Assembly: GCF_007827045.1 (NCBI RefSeq)
Contig: NZ_RPFW01000005.1
Coordinates: 205,835-269,834, forward strand
From: Trebonia kvetii
GTDB taxonomy: Bacteria; Actinomycetota; Actinomycetes; Streptosporangiales; Streptosporangiaceae
Direction of reading: 5' to 3'
DNA length: 64,000 nucleotides
The translations under genes and the position numbers were made by a program. How positions within the stretch are numbered: the stretch's first letter is position 1; each line of letters begins with the position of its first letter. Positions 33,389 to 42,149 of the stretch are shown piece by piece. The notes below the pieces were generated by a model, which was not told the DNA's origin, made no database searches, and saw nothing but the letters and a program-made list of their open reading frames with translations.

Positions 33389-33739
33389 ATGAAGAAGCCC
33401 AAGCGGACACCGGGCGAGTGGAACGGGGTCGACTACTACGTCATGTTCGGCGACGACCTGCGGCGCTCGTGGGAGGACGCCCGCACCTGGGGCTACGTCG
33501 CCGCCGGCGGCGGCAGACGCTGGAGCAGGCCGCTGGAGGTTCTGCAGCCCGGCGCCCGCGTCTTCGTGCATCATCCCCCGCGAAGCTACGTCGGAGTCGG
33601 ACGCGTCCTGCGGGATGTGCTCCCCATTACCGACTTCAGAACTGCGGCGACGTTGGCCGCGCGGCCGTGTGGGAAACTCCGGTGGGGACCCGAGCGCCTG
33701 CACTGCGGTCAGGTCCCACCTGATGACGTCACCTGCTAA
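33389..33739 (+). CDS. PUA/EVE-like domain protein, probably truncated
   Basis: 116 residues from ATG 33389. Residues ~8-78 (VDYYVMFGDDLRRSWEDART, GYVAAGGGRRWSRPL, LQPGARVFVHHPP, YVGVGRV) resemble the small PUA-like domain found in some actinobacterial defence and nuclease proteins. After VLPITDF the sequence becomes Arg/Cys-rich without family resemblance, so the C-terminal part is probably lost or out of frame. Function unknown; nucleic-acid binding is only an inference from the fold. Confidence 0.45.
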   Translation: MKKPKRTPGEWNGVDYYVMFGDDLRRSWEDARTWGYVAAGGGRRWSRPLEVLQPGARVFVHHPPRSYVGVGRVLRDVLPITDFRTAATLAARPCGKLRWGPERLHCGQVPPDDVTC

Positions 33740-33747
33740 CTCCACGA

Positions 33748-34170
33748 TCAGCGGGCGGCCAGCTCCAGCTTCTGGACGCGGGCAGCGAGGGAGGCGATCG
33801 CCTCCTGCGCGACCGCGAGCTGGGTCTCCAGCCGCGTCAGCCGCGTGTCCGGAACCTCCGGTTCGGCGATGGCCTCGACCCTGCCATCGGACGCCTGGTC
33901 GACGACCCAGGCGCGTCGCCCGCCGCCAACCGTGCCTGCCCTCCGACAGACAAAGCCGACTCGCGAGAGTACGCGCTGTGCCTCCATCGTCGTGAAGCTG
34001 GTGCGGTCCCAGCCGGTGATTGTCGCCAGAACCTGTTTTGGCGGATAGACGGTGCCGAGAACCTCGACGAGATGCTCCCGGATCGGCTCGGACTGGATGC
34101 CTCGCATGCGCCGTTCGATCTCTTCCCTGCTGAAGTCGAACGGGCGGCCCCCGACGGTTGCACTCACCAT
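33748..34170 (-). CDS. Small protein with C-terminal coiled coil, unknown function
   Basis: 140 residues from ATG 34170 with GGAGG upstream. An N-terminal mixed domain (FSREEIERRMRGIQSEP, then YPPKQVLATITGWDRTSFTT) is followed by a basic segment and a clear leucine-heptad coiled coil at 108-139 (TRLTRLETQLAVAQEAIAS). It may be a DNA-associated protein that dimerises through the coil. A 13-bp palindrome lies 29-41 bases upstream. Family not recognised. Confidence 0.7.
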   Translation of the reverse strand: MVSATVGGRPFDFSREEIERRMRGIQSEPIREHLVEVLGTVYPPKQVLATITGWDRTSFTTMEAQRVLSRVGFVCRRAGTVGGGRRAWVVDQASDGRVEAIAEPEVPDTRLTRLETQLAVAQEAIASLAARVQKLELAAR

Positions 34171-34198
34171 GTGACCTCCAGCTCTAGGTAGTTCTTAC

Positions 34199-34211
34199 TT
34201 CCTACTAGGAA
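34199..34211. promoter_or_regulatory. 13-bp palindrome upstream of the coiled-coil protein
   Basis: TTCCTACTAGGAA is a perfect palindrome around a central C. It is 29-41 bases before the ATG at 34170, where an operator overlapping a promoter would be. Confidence 0.45.
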
Positions 34212-34539
34212 ACGCAACCATCCGGACGTGCGGCCACAGACAACCAGCGGCCCAGGTACCTGGGAGGATCGGACGCGCAAGGTGCCACCGTGGGCGCCCG
34301 GCTACCGCCTTCCCGCGGCCAAGCGCTGATCAGACGACTAAGCGCTTTCGGCATGCTCTCCGGGGGAGATCGGCAGCATCAGGAAGCAACTGGACAGCTT
34401 CCCGCGGGCGTGCCGCCACGTGCCGCTGATCCGCGCGCCTATGCAAGCTCAACCATCAGCTGGACAAGTTCTTTCGCGTTCACCCAGACGTCAACCCGTC
34501 CCTGTTCACCAATACCCTGAGCGCGGGCAGCGTCCTCGG
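34212..34539. other. Intergenic region, no gene seen
   Basis: About 330 bases; open frames on both strands lack codon bias, starts with ribosome sites, or recognisable protein sequence. Confidence 0.35.
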
Positions 34540-35103
34540 TCAGCTCTGGGTCGTCAGCGGCGACCGTTCCAGCGCGATGCGGATCAGGTTCAGCTCAGGC
34601 AGCAGATCCGAGTCGTTGCGCAGGACCTCGCGAGAGTCACCTTGTCCGTTGGCGCGTATCCCATCGAGCCGGGCCGTGAAGTCTGATATAGAGGCTGCGC
34701 CGCGAAGTGACTCCAGAACCTCATAATTCAAGATATTCAGCGACTTGGACAGATGGGCGATCGGGCGGCTGCTGAGAGCGATCAGCTCGGTCGATTGCAC
34801 TGGCCTGCGGCCTTCCTTCCGGAGGATCGCCGCGACCACACCGACCATGACGAGTACCGCTCCGAAACCCATAATGGACAGCATGATGGGAAGATCAAAG
34901 GACGTGGAGTTCAGGTCTCGCAGCCCCACCGCGAACCCGGCAAAGGCGACCCCGAAACCACACAGTGTGATACCGAAAACTTCATTGCCGGCCACGAGCC
35001 CGGTCTCATCTGCGGCTATCCGCAGCGTGCGTGGCGCAGCCAAGCTGATGCTTAGGCCTTTGCCCTGACCGTCACTGCCCGGGCCTCCTGTGTTAGCGGC
35101 CAT
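34540..35103 (-). CDS. Two-helix membrane protein of unknown function
   Basis: 187 residues from ATG 35103 (GGGGGAA upstream; the frame is open to 35172, which would overlap the previous gene). Gly-rich N-terminus, then two membrane segments (ITLCGFGVAFAGFAVGL and MLSIMGFGAVLVMVGVVAA), then a ~90-residue cytoplasmic helical tail with LSKSLNILNYEVLESLRG. Lower GC and less biased codons than the flanks hint at a different origin. Likely cotranscribed with the membrane protein upstream (28-base gap). Confidence 0.6.
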   Translation of the reverse strand: MAANTGGPGSDGQGKGLSISLAAPRTLRIAADETGLVAGNEVFGITLCGFGVAFAGFAVGLRDLNSTSFDLPIMLSIMGFGAVLVMVGVVAAILRKEGRRPVQSTELIALSSRPIAHLSKSLNILNYEVLESLRGAASISDFTARLDGIRANGQGDSREVLRNDSDLLPELNLIRIALERSPLTTQS

Positions 35104-35131
35104 AGCCGTTCCCCCAATCGCCAGAAATCTG

Positions 35132-35455
35132 TTAACTCTGTTTGTTGCCTCGTAGGTGGCGCTGGAATTCATCGTCTGATACGGGCGGGATAACTGGCCC
35201 CGGAAGCTGGTCAGCCTCAGCCGGTTCGGCGTGTGTCCTGCCGCCAGTGGAAAACGGCCACCACTGCTTCAGGGCTGCGATCATCCAGTACAGACCGAAC
35301 GGAATCGCCACCGTGGCCAGAATTGCGAGCGTAAGCTCCCAGGCAGAATGGCCGAAATCCGGCCACAGCAGTGGCGCACTGGTGATCCCAGCCAGCATGA
35401 TCACGCCGCCAGCGGCGCTCCAGGCGGCGTTCCAGGCATTCAGTCGTTCCCCCAT
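35132..35455 (-). CDS. Small two-helix membrane protein of unknown function
   Basis: 107 residues from ATG 35455. Two hydrophobic helices (WSAAGGVIMLAGITSAPLL and ELTLAILATVAIPFGLYWMI) and a Pro-rich cytoplasmic tail ending FQRHLRGNKQS. Forms a pair with the next membrane protein. Family not recognised. Confidence 0.55.
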   Translation of the reverse strand: MGERLNAWNAAWSAAGGVIMLAGITSAPLLWPDFGHSAWELTLAILATVAIPFGLYWMIAALKQWWPFSTGGRTHAEPAEADQLPGPVIPPVSDDEFQRHLRGNKQS

Positions 35456-36267
35456 CGCCCCTCCCGCCACAAATCATAGGATTATCCGAGCATCGGCGGA
35501 CTGGCCAAGAGCGACCAGCAGGGCACCAGCAGCGGCCACGCCGCCCCCCGGGCGTCTGGCGGCGTGTCACCAGCCCGCGGGGCAACAACATTCGCAACGT
35601 TCAGTTGAAGAAGCTCCACCTGCAGGTGTCCAGTGAGCAGAGGAAGCCGCCCAGCATCTGCGCCCTCTTCCGAAACGTGAAGGCGCAACTCCCCACCCAT
35701 CGCCCACCCCCAGTCCGGCGAATCCTGCTAACAGAATGCACCCAAGGGCACTTCACTGCAATGCACTCGGAATTTTTCGACGCTCATTACTGCGACTCGC
35801 ACGAAGGACAAAGTGAACGCGAGGAGTGAGACTCGGCGATCTCCGCCAAGTCATCGGAACCCAACAGAACGCCCCGATATGCATGGCGAGAACCAAGCGC
35901 CGATTGCCATCGCTGGAGGCGCAGATCGATTCCTCTTTGTGTCAAGTGGGACCGCTGGTCTTCCTATGAGTCTCTGAGGTGCGGTTATTTCCTTGCCGAC
36001 GTCGTAGAGGTACGGTGGTTCTTGGTCCGGGAGTGGCTTGGCCGAAGAGTCGGCGTCCTGGGGGCGTGAGCCTGAGGCCTTGTGCGGGTCCACGCCGATC
36101 ACCACTGCCATGACCTGCCTCCTCACCTTCGACGGACAGGACCGCGGCGGGCGCCGATCACCCCAGTCGGCGCGGCAGACGTCCTCGCCGATAATGGCCG
36201 CGCAGGCCGATCAGATCGGCGGTTGACGTGCGACGGCCTAGCTGCGGGCTGGCGGTGGCCTGTCGTG
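35456..36267. other. Gene-poor region with an IS110 relic
   Basis: About 800 bases of lower GC than average. Short frames on both strands are not convincing. The only recognisable item is the IS110 transposase start at 36060-36111. Confidence 0.5.
36060..36111 (-). pseudogene. IS110-family transposase N-terminal relic
   Basis: ATG 36111 opens MAVVIGVDPHKAS, the strongly conserved start of IS110 DEDD transposases (first catalytic Asp in GVDPHK). Homology is lost within about 17 residues, so only the 5' end of an old element is left. Confidence 0.6.
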
Positions 36268-36624
36268 TTACCAGCCCAGTTCGCGCAGGCGTCGGTCGTC
36301 GATGCCGAAGTGGTGTGCGATCTCGTGGATGACGGTCCGCCGGACCTGGTCGGCGACCTCCTGCTCGGACTGGCATATCGCGCAGATCGCCTTGCGGTAG
36401 ATGGTGATCCGGTCGGGCAGGACCGCGGCGTACCCGGTCGTCCTGCTGGTGAGGGGAACGCCCTCGTAGAGCCCGAGCAGGCCGGGCGGCCCGGCGCGGT
36501 GCTCGACCGTGACGGCAACGTTGCTCATCAGCCGGCCGAGTTCCTCCGGCAGCCCGTCCAGCCCCGAGGCGACCATCTCCTCGAAGCGCCCGGGTTCCAC
36601 CTCGATCATCAGTCCATTGTCCAT
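36268..36624 (-). CDS. MPN/DUF1025-like zincin metallopeptidase family protein
   Basis: 118 residues. HExxH zinc motif VIHEIAHHFGIDDRRL near the C-terminus, preceded by PDRITIYRKAICAIC, the normal layout of the COG3824 zincin-like family. The opening FEEMVASGLDGLPEELG also fits. Full length, probably a cytoplasmic protein with unclear substrate. ATG 36624 or 36609 could be the start. Single gene. Confidence 0.85.
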   Translation of the reverse strand: MDNGLMIEVEPGRFEEMVASGLDGLPEELGRLMSNVAVTVEHRAGPPGLLGLYEGVPLTSRTTGYAAVLPDRITIYRKAICAICQSEQEVADQVRRTVIHEIAHHFGIDDRRLRELGW

Positions 36625-36737
36625 CCGGCACCGCGGGCAGGCGGGCGATGAGCAGTGCCCGTCACTGCAAGGCGGCTATCACGGACGTCGGCCAGCGTTG
36701 CCGGCAGCGAGGTCAGACTGGCGGTCACCAATGCCGC

Positions 36738-36760
36738 GAGATCGCCGATTTCGCGCGGCT
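36738..36760. repeat. 23-nt segment repeated at 50007-50029
   Basis: GAGATCGCCGATTTCGCGCG(GCT) matches the 50 kb copy at 21 of 23 positions on the same strand. Both copies are intergenic. Its relation to the longer repeat family is unclear. Confidence 0.5.
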
Positions 36761-36993
36761 CAGAGTTGGCTTGGCCAGCACGGCGGCTGCACTCCGATAG
36801 GCCAGTTCTGTGCGTGGGGGAGCCGGCGAGCGCTCGTCCTCAGCGGCATGTGCCGACGTTCCGAGAGGCATTGCACTGCTCTTGCCTGCGCACTGATCAG
36901 GATCCCGGCGGGATATAGGTCCAGGATGCGAGCACTACTTCCCGCCCGTCCGGGTCCTGGTAGGTGACACCGCCGTTGGCCACCCTCCATCGG

Positions 36994-37103
36994 CATCGGC
37001 ATCAGCGGACTTGCGCCGACGACCAGACGGCCGCTCGGATCGGCCAGATCTGAGCGGGCTTCGAGCGAGACTGTGATGCATCGGCTGCCGACCACAACGG
37101 CGG
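36994..37103 (+). repeat. Dispersed ~110-nt repeat, copy 1
   Basis: Three blocks: CATCGGCATCAGCGG (36994), then 42 bases later CGGATCGGCCAGATCTGA (37036-37053), then after 32 bases TGCCGACCACAACGGCGG (37086-37103). The same blocks at nearly the same distances recur at 54051, 55302 and 57754. This copy ends 138 bases upstream of the start of the 498-residue protein gene. The spacer holds only a weak GCT-TCG-AGC stem. Confidence 0.6.
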
Positions 37104-37241
37104 ATCCGGTGGGCCGTGGGCGGGATCCGTAGTCACACTTGGTGGCATACTGTGCGCCACTGGCGGTGCCGCGGTGGCCGGTTCGCCGCCGGGCAGGGCT
37201 TACGGATGCGCATGGTGCCTGCGGTGGTGACGGGAGGCCTG

Positions 37242-38738
37242 ATGGAGGGTGACGGAGCGGAGGGGGTGGTTTTCCCGCTGTCTGCGGACGGCAGGCGGAG
37301 CACGTCGGCGCTGGGCAGGGCGGTGGTTGCCGACGCGCTGCGCGCGGTGGATCCGGTGGGCGCTGTTGGCGCGGAGCAGGAGACGAACTGGCGCTCGGGC
37401 TACCTCATCCACTTTCGCCGCCTAGTCGAAGCGGGACTGCCGTCGAAGGCTGCCGCGCTGTCGGTTGCCCGCGACGGGCTGGGCTCACTGCACGCGCGGA
37501 TGCGGGCCAGGGGGCCGGACGGCACGGAGACAGGACTGGATGGCGTGCTCTCGGCGCCCGCGCTGGCCTCATTCGCCACGCTCAGCGTGCCGGGCTCGGG
37601 GCAGCGGGAGGCCGAGCTGTCGCTGCCCTATCGTGGCGAGCAGCTGCGCGGCGATGCCCTGGTACGCCTGCTGGAGACCTGGGTCAGCGGCGGGGTTATC
37701 GAGCCGTCGTGCGCCGAAGCCGTCAGGGAGGTTGCGGCGCATCCGGAGTGGCTGCGGCTGCCTGGCCAGACAGTGATCGCGCTCGGGGCAGGCGCGGAGG
37801 TGGGCCCGCTGGAGGTGCTGCTGCGCTGGGGTGTGCGGGTGGCGGCTGTTGATCTGCCCAGCCCGCCGGTGTGGGAGCGGCTGCTGCGCATGGCCAGGCA
37901 GGGCGCCGGCGAGCTGCTCGTGCCCGTGAACCGGGAGGCGCCGGCGGCGCCGCACCCAGATGCCAGCGACGAGGCCATCGCGCGATGGGCAGGCCTCAAC
38001 CTGGTCAGTGAGATCCCCGGCGCCGCCCAGTGGCTGGCCGGCCTGGACGGTCCCCTCGTGCTCGGCAACTACGTCTACGCCGATGGCGGAGCGAACGTCG
38101 CCGTGTGCGCCGCGGCGGACGCGCTCACCGTGCGCTTGCAGGCCGCCCGCGGTGATGTGGCGCTGGCGTTTCTCGCCACGCCGACCGACGTGTTCGCCGT
38201 CCCTTCCGACGCGGTCGCCCACTCCGCCCGCGCTTACGCGGCCCGGTCGCGCACCGCGAAGCTGGCCGGCCGGCCGCTGCGCGCGGTGTCGCGCGGGAGG
38301 TTGCTCCGCCGCGCCTACGTGCCCGGTGCCAGCCCTGGCATCAGCGACACCCTGGTCCCCCAGCAAGGCCCGAACTATGCCATGGCGAAACGGCTGCAGC
38401 GGTGGCGGGCCACCCTCGCGCGCGAAGCCGGGACAACCGTGTCGCTCAACGTCGCCCCGCCGACCCGCACCCGGTCGGTCACCAAGAACCGCACGCTGGC
38501 GGCCGCCTACGCCGGCGCGCACCGGTTCGGGGCCGAGGTGTTCGAGCCCGCCACCACCAGAACGCTCATGGCAGCACTGCTCGTGCACGACCTGCAGGCC
38601 ACCAGGCCGGCACACGCGCACCCGTGGCAGGACGAGGCCTATGCCGCTGCACACGGCGGGCTCTGGCGCATCGCCTACGCACCCCGCAGCGCCCTGGGGC
38701 TCGCCGCCCTGCTCGGCTACGCCGCAACCCGCCACTGA
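37242..38738 (+). CDS. Conserved-looking protein of unknown function with Rossmann-like core
   Basis: 498 residues from ATG 37242 (GGGAGG upstream; the frame is open from 37116). After the first ~170 residues comes a Rossmann-like beta-alpha-beta: TVIALGAGAEVGPLEVLLRW then VRVAAVDLPSPPVWERL, so nucleotide or SAM binding is possible. Later segments are LVLGNYVYADGGANVAVCAA and VTKNRTLAAAYAGAHRFGAE. The C-terminus is hydrophobic but not clearly membrane-spanning. Codon bias is strong and the chain intact, so it is a real gene. I do not recognise the family. Confidence 0.75.
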   Translation: MEGDGAEGVVFPLSADGRRSTSALGRAVVADALRAVDPVGAVGAEQETNWRSGYLIHFRRLVEAGLPSKAAALSVARDGLGSLHARMRARGPDGTETGLDGVLSAPALASFATLSVPGSGQREAELSLPYRGEQLRGDALVRLLETWVSGGVIEPSCAEAVREVAAHPEWLRLPGQTVIALGAGAEVGPLEVLLRWGVRVAAVDLPSPPVWERLLRMARQGAGELLVPVNREAPAAPHPDASDEAIARWAGLNLVSEIPGAAQWLAGLDGPLVLGNYVYADGGANVAVCAAADALTVRLQAARGDVALAFLATPTDVFAVPSDAVAHSARAYAARSRTAKLAGRPLRAVSRGRLLRRAYVPGASPGISDTLVPQQGPNYAMAKRLQRWRATLAREAGTTVSLNVAPPTRTRSVTKNRTLAAAYAGAHRFGAEVFEPATTRTLMAALLVHDLQATRPAHAHPWQDEAYAAAHGGLWRIAYAPRSALGLAALLGYAATRH

Positions 38739-39926
38739 GCCGATCCCGGCACCGAACAGCCGCCAATCCTCGCGAACCCAGGAGCAAGGCCAATCACGAA
38801 ATGCAGCCGCAGCGCGATGAGGCACCAGCAGAAGATCGCCGATTCCGGGCGCCTTGGCTGAGTCGCCGCTCCCCACCCGTACGCGAACAGATCATCCATT
38901 CCGGCGCCACCTGAGCCATTCGGCCACCGTGGAGCTTCTCCTACCATGGAGTACTCTAACCGCTCCGTGAGCAGGAAAGATGCTGCGACGATCGCTTGCC
39001 TGGACGCGTATCAGTCGTTCACGGCGCTCGGAACCCTAACCGAGCTGAGGACTGATTTCCGCGGCGGCTCAAAGCAGGTCCCGGTGGGCGCGTCGTTCCA
39101 GAGCCTCTGCGTCCGCTTCCCTGCCGATGGCGCCGGCTACCGCCGCCGACACGTAGGGCGACACCTGGCCGAACAGCACCGTCAGTTCGCTGTCCACCAG
39201 CCTGCCCCTTGCCCGGATAACCCACCAGTAACATGCCCGATTCAGAACGTCATGTCTACAGTACGCCCGCCATGCAGGTCATGTCGGCGCGAAACTGCAC
39301 CAACGCCGCAGTGGGAGTCGCTGGCGGATGCCCATGACCTGAACCGATCAGGCTGGCTTCGGTTTCAGTCGCCCCCAAGGCTGATTTGGGCGTGTACTGG
39401 GCGAGCCCTTCCATGGTCAGGCCGAGGTTGCCCCGCTCACGGTCGAAGGCACACTCGACTGCCAAGCGCAGCGGATCATGAGTCCGCCGATCAAATGGAC
39501 GATAAGACGCCGGAGCTCCTCGGACGGGATTCCCAAGCGCCTTCGGAGTGAACTTGACCGCACATTTGCCACAGCCGTCCGTCAACACTATGACTCCGCG
39601 ACCCGAACCGACCGGCGCTGCAGTTTCACGACGAAGTCTGCTTCCTCTCAGATGTGCCGGTTATGGATGACCAGCGGGTTCATCTGCGTGCTCTCCTGGG
39701 AGCGCCATAACGGCGGAACTGCGCGCTCGCTCCTGGAGCGGGATCGATCACACAGCGTTAGGCGAGCGCCGCTGGGCCAGACACGCCGACACGCCGAATA
39801 GGGGCAGGGGTTCGCTCCCCTCGCCCGGCTCGTCTCGCGTCATTATGTACGCTCAGTTGCACGCGATCGACTCGCATGGGTCTTGTGCAGGAGGATCGGT
39901 TGAGTGGCATCGGCTACGCCGCAGGG
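38739..39926. other. Gene-poor region with coding scraps
   Basis: About 1.2 kb. No intact gene is seen. Short protein-like runs without starts are present on both strands: 39069-39197 (minus), RLGIPSEELRRLIVHLIGGL around 39420-39540 (minus) and QFHDEVCFLSDVPVMDDQR around 39620-39710 (plus). This looks like a graveyard of decayed genes. Confidence 0.5.
39069..39197 (-). pseudogene. Short coding-like fragment
   Basis: 42 codons from GTG 39197: VDSELTVLFGQVSPYVSAAV then AGAIGREADAEALERRAHRD, with normal codon bias and a TGA stop. The frame continues upstream without a start. It could be a tiny gene or the end of a lost one; family unknown. Confidence 0.3.
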
Positions 39927-40901
39927 CTAGCTGGGTGCTTGCTGGCTGGCGTCGATCGCGCGCTGGTAGCGCCTGGTCAGCTTGCGCAGCGCGTCCACCA
40001 GTTCCGGCGAGTCCACGATGGTGAAGTCCGCGTCCAGCATGCCTAGGTAGAGGGCGAGCATCTCCGGATGGTCCGAGCCCGGCTCGAACGCGCACTGGTC
40101 TTCCGCTAGGGACTCCACTTCCACGGGGATCGGAAGCCGGCCTCGTACGTATGCCGCGGGCGCGTGCACGATTACCCGTGCCCGGTACCGCCAGGTCGCC
40201 TCTCCGATTCCTCGTGCCACCTGCGCTGCGATCTCTTGGTCGGGCGGCAGTTCGCGGGGCGTGAAGCGCGGCCCGGCCGGCGTCCGCGGCTCGATCCGGT
40301 CGGCCCGGAATGTACGCCAGTCGCCCCGGTCGGTGTCCCAGGCCAGCAGGTACCAGCGGCGCCGGTCGTTAATCAGGCGGTACGGCTCCACCGAGCGCCG
40401 GCTGGCTGCCCCGGAATGTGCCCGGTAGTCAAACCGGAGCCGCTCATGGTCTCGGCACGCGCTCGCGATCACGGTCAGTACGTCTGGATCCACCTGCGGG
40501 CCGCGCGATGGCATCGGCATCGCGTATGACTGGAAAGCGCTGACCTGGCGTCGCAGCCGCGGGGGAAGCATTTGCTGCAGCTTGGCCAGTGCGCGCACGG
40601 AGGTCTCCTCGATCCCCGCGATCGAGCCGCTCGCGGCGGTACGCAATCCGATCGCGACCGCTACCGCCTCCTCGTCGTCGAGCAGTAGCGGCGGCAGGGC
40701 ACCAGCGGTGCCGAGCCGGTACCCGCCGGCCACGCCGGGCCGCGCGTCGACCGGATAGCCGAGCCCGCGCAGCCGTTCCACGTCATTGCGGATGGTGCGG
40801 GTGGTGACGCCGAGCCGGGTGGCTAGCTCGGTGCTGGTCCAGTCGCGCCGGGCCTGCAACAGGGACAGCAGGCGCAGCAGCCGCGCCGAGGTTTCCAGCA
40901 T
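39927..40901 (-). CDS. WYL-domain transcriptional regulator (YafY-like)
   Basis: 324 residues. N-terminal HTH (RLLRLLSLLQARRDWTSTEL then LGVTTRTIRNDVERLRGLGY), then a WYL domain with VEPYRLINDRRRWYLLAWD and TFRADRIEPRTP, and a C-terminal WCX extension. Such proteins sense small ligands or nucleic acids. Divergent from the epoxide hydrolase; the shared spacer holds GGAA/TTCC half-sites near 40925 and a TATTAT -10-like box at 40942. Confidence 0.88.
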   Translation of the reverse strand: MLETSARLLRLLSLLQARRDWTSTELATRLGVTTRTIRNDVERLRGLGYPVDARPGVAGGYRLGTAGALPPLLLDDEEAVAVAIGLRTAASGSIAGIEETSVRALAKLQQMLPPRLRRQVSAFQSYAMPMPSRGPQVDPDVLTVIASACRDHERLRFDYRAHSGAASRRSVEPYRLINDRRRWYLLAWDTDRGDWRTFRADRIEPRTPAGPRFTPRELPPDQEIAAQVARGIGEATWRYRARVIVHAPAAYVRGRLPIPVEVESLAEDQCAFEPGSDHPEMLALYLGMLDADFTIVDSPELVDALRKLTRRYQRAIDASQQAPS

Positions 40902-41024
40902 GCTTCGATCCTGACGACAATCTAGGAACGGTTCTTTCCGCTATTATCCCTAGCCTTCTCCATGTGGGCGCAAGAGTTCCTGGCCAAGCCCTGGGCGTAC
41001 CGGTCCCGGCAACAAGGAGAAGCG

Positions 41025-42149
41025 ATGAGCGACGACATGCAGCCCTTCCGTATCGAGATCCCCCAGGCCGACGTCGAATACCTGCATGACCGGCTCGCCA
41101 GCGCCCGCTGGCCCGGCGAGCTGCCCTGCGTCGAATGGGCCCGCGGTGTGCCGCTGGGCTACCTGAAAGACCTCGCCGGGTACTGGCGCACGCGCTACGA
41201 CTGGCGCGCCGCCGAGGCGCAGCTCAACCAGCACCCCCAGTTCATTAGCGAGATCGACGGGCAGCGCATCCACTTCCTGCACGTCAAATCCGGCCAGCCC
41301 GGCGCGAAGCCGCTGCTGATCACGCATGGCTTCCCGAGTTCCGTCGCCGAGTTCCTGCACCTGATCGAGCCGCTGGTCAACCCGGCCGACGGCCAGGCCT
41401 TCCACGTCGTCGCGCCGTCCCTGCCCGGATACGCCTTCTCGAGCCCGCTGAGCGCGACCGGCTGGGCTTTGGGCCGCACCGCGCTCGCCTGGGCCGAGCT
41501 GATGCGCCGGCTCGGCTACCAGCGGTATGGCGTGCACGGCGGCGATATCGGCGCGGGCGTGTCTGGGATGGTCGCCGGGCTCGACGGCGAGCATGTGATC
41601 GGCGTGCATGTGGTGACCGATCCGCTGACCGCCGCGGCGACCGCCACCTTCCTCCCCGGGATGGCCGGCCGGCTCGACGGCAGCGACCCGGTCGACAAGC
41701 TGATCCTGGACAGGATGGATGCGTTCACGAAGGAAGGTTCCGGCTACCTGGCGATCCAGAGCAGCCGGCCGCAGACCATCGGCTACGGCCTGGCCGACTC
41801 TCCGCTGCTGCAGCTCGCCTGGATCGCGGAGAAGGTCCACGAGTGGACCGACCTGCCAGTCGACCGCGACCAAATGCTCACCACGGTGAGCCTGTACTGG
41901 TTCACCGGCACCGGCGCCAGCGCCGCGCACACCCTCTACGAGCAGGCGCACTCCTCCGACTGGGGCGTGCCGCCGGCCGTCCCGCAGGGCTTCGCGGTCT
42001 TCGGCGCCGACGAGACGGTACGCAAGCTGGTCCCCGCGCCGGACGGCGCGCACTGGACCGAGTTCTCGCGCGGCAGGCACTTCCCGGCGATGGAGGCCCC
42101 GGCCCAGCTGGCGACGGACCTGCAGGCCTTCTTCGGGCCGCTGCAGTGA
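41025..42149 (+). CDS. Epoxide hydrolase (EHN-type alpha/beta hydrolase)
   Basis: 374 residues from ATG 41025 with AAGGAG upstream. N-terminal EHN domain FRIEIPQADVEYLHDRLASA, oxyanion motif ITHGFPSS, nucleophile Asp in VHGGDIGAGVSG, and late catalytic His in RGRHFPAMEAP. Opens epoxides through an alkyl-enzyme ester in the cytoplasm. Its stop overlaps the start of the next gene (GTGA), so the two are translationally coupled and probably controlled by the divergent WYL regulator. Confidence 0.92.
   Translation: MSDDMQPFRIEIPQADVEYLHDRLASARWPGELPCVEWARGVPLGYLKDLAGYWRTRYDWRAAEAQLNQHPQFISEIDGQRIHFLHVKSGQPGAKPLLITHGFPSSVAEFLHLIEPLVNPADGQAFHVVAPSLPGYAFSSPLSATGWALGRTALAWAELMRRLGYQRYGVHGGDIGAGVSGMVAGLDGEHVIGVHVVTDPLTAAATATFLPGMAGRLDGSDPVDKLILDRMDAFTKEGSGYLAIQSSRPQTIGYGLADSPLLQLAWIAEKVHEWTDLPVDRDQMLTTVSLYWFTGTGASAAHTLYEQAHSSDWGVPPAVPQGFAVFGADETVRKLVPAPDGAHWTEFSRGRHFPAMEAPAQLATDLQAFFGPLQ

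Larger units (their letters stand above)
36625..37241. other. Intergenic region with repeat segments
   Basis: About 615 bases without a gene. It contains the 23-nt segment shared with 50007-50029 and one full copy of the ~110-nt dispersed repeat. Confidence 0.5.

Noticed and set aside
36794..36870. Further copy of the ~110-nt repeat upstream of copy 1
   Set aside because: CCGATAGGCCAGTTCTGT resembles block 1, but TGCCGAC follows at the wrong distance (39 instead of 31-33 bases) and the first block is absent.
38946..39551. 201-codon plus-strand open frame
   Set aside because: Arg/Pro/Cys-rich, no ribosome site, and better coding-like scraps run through it on the minus strand.
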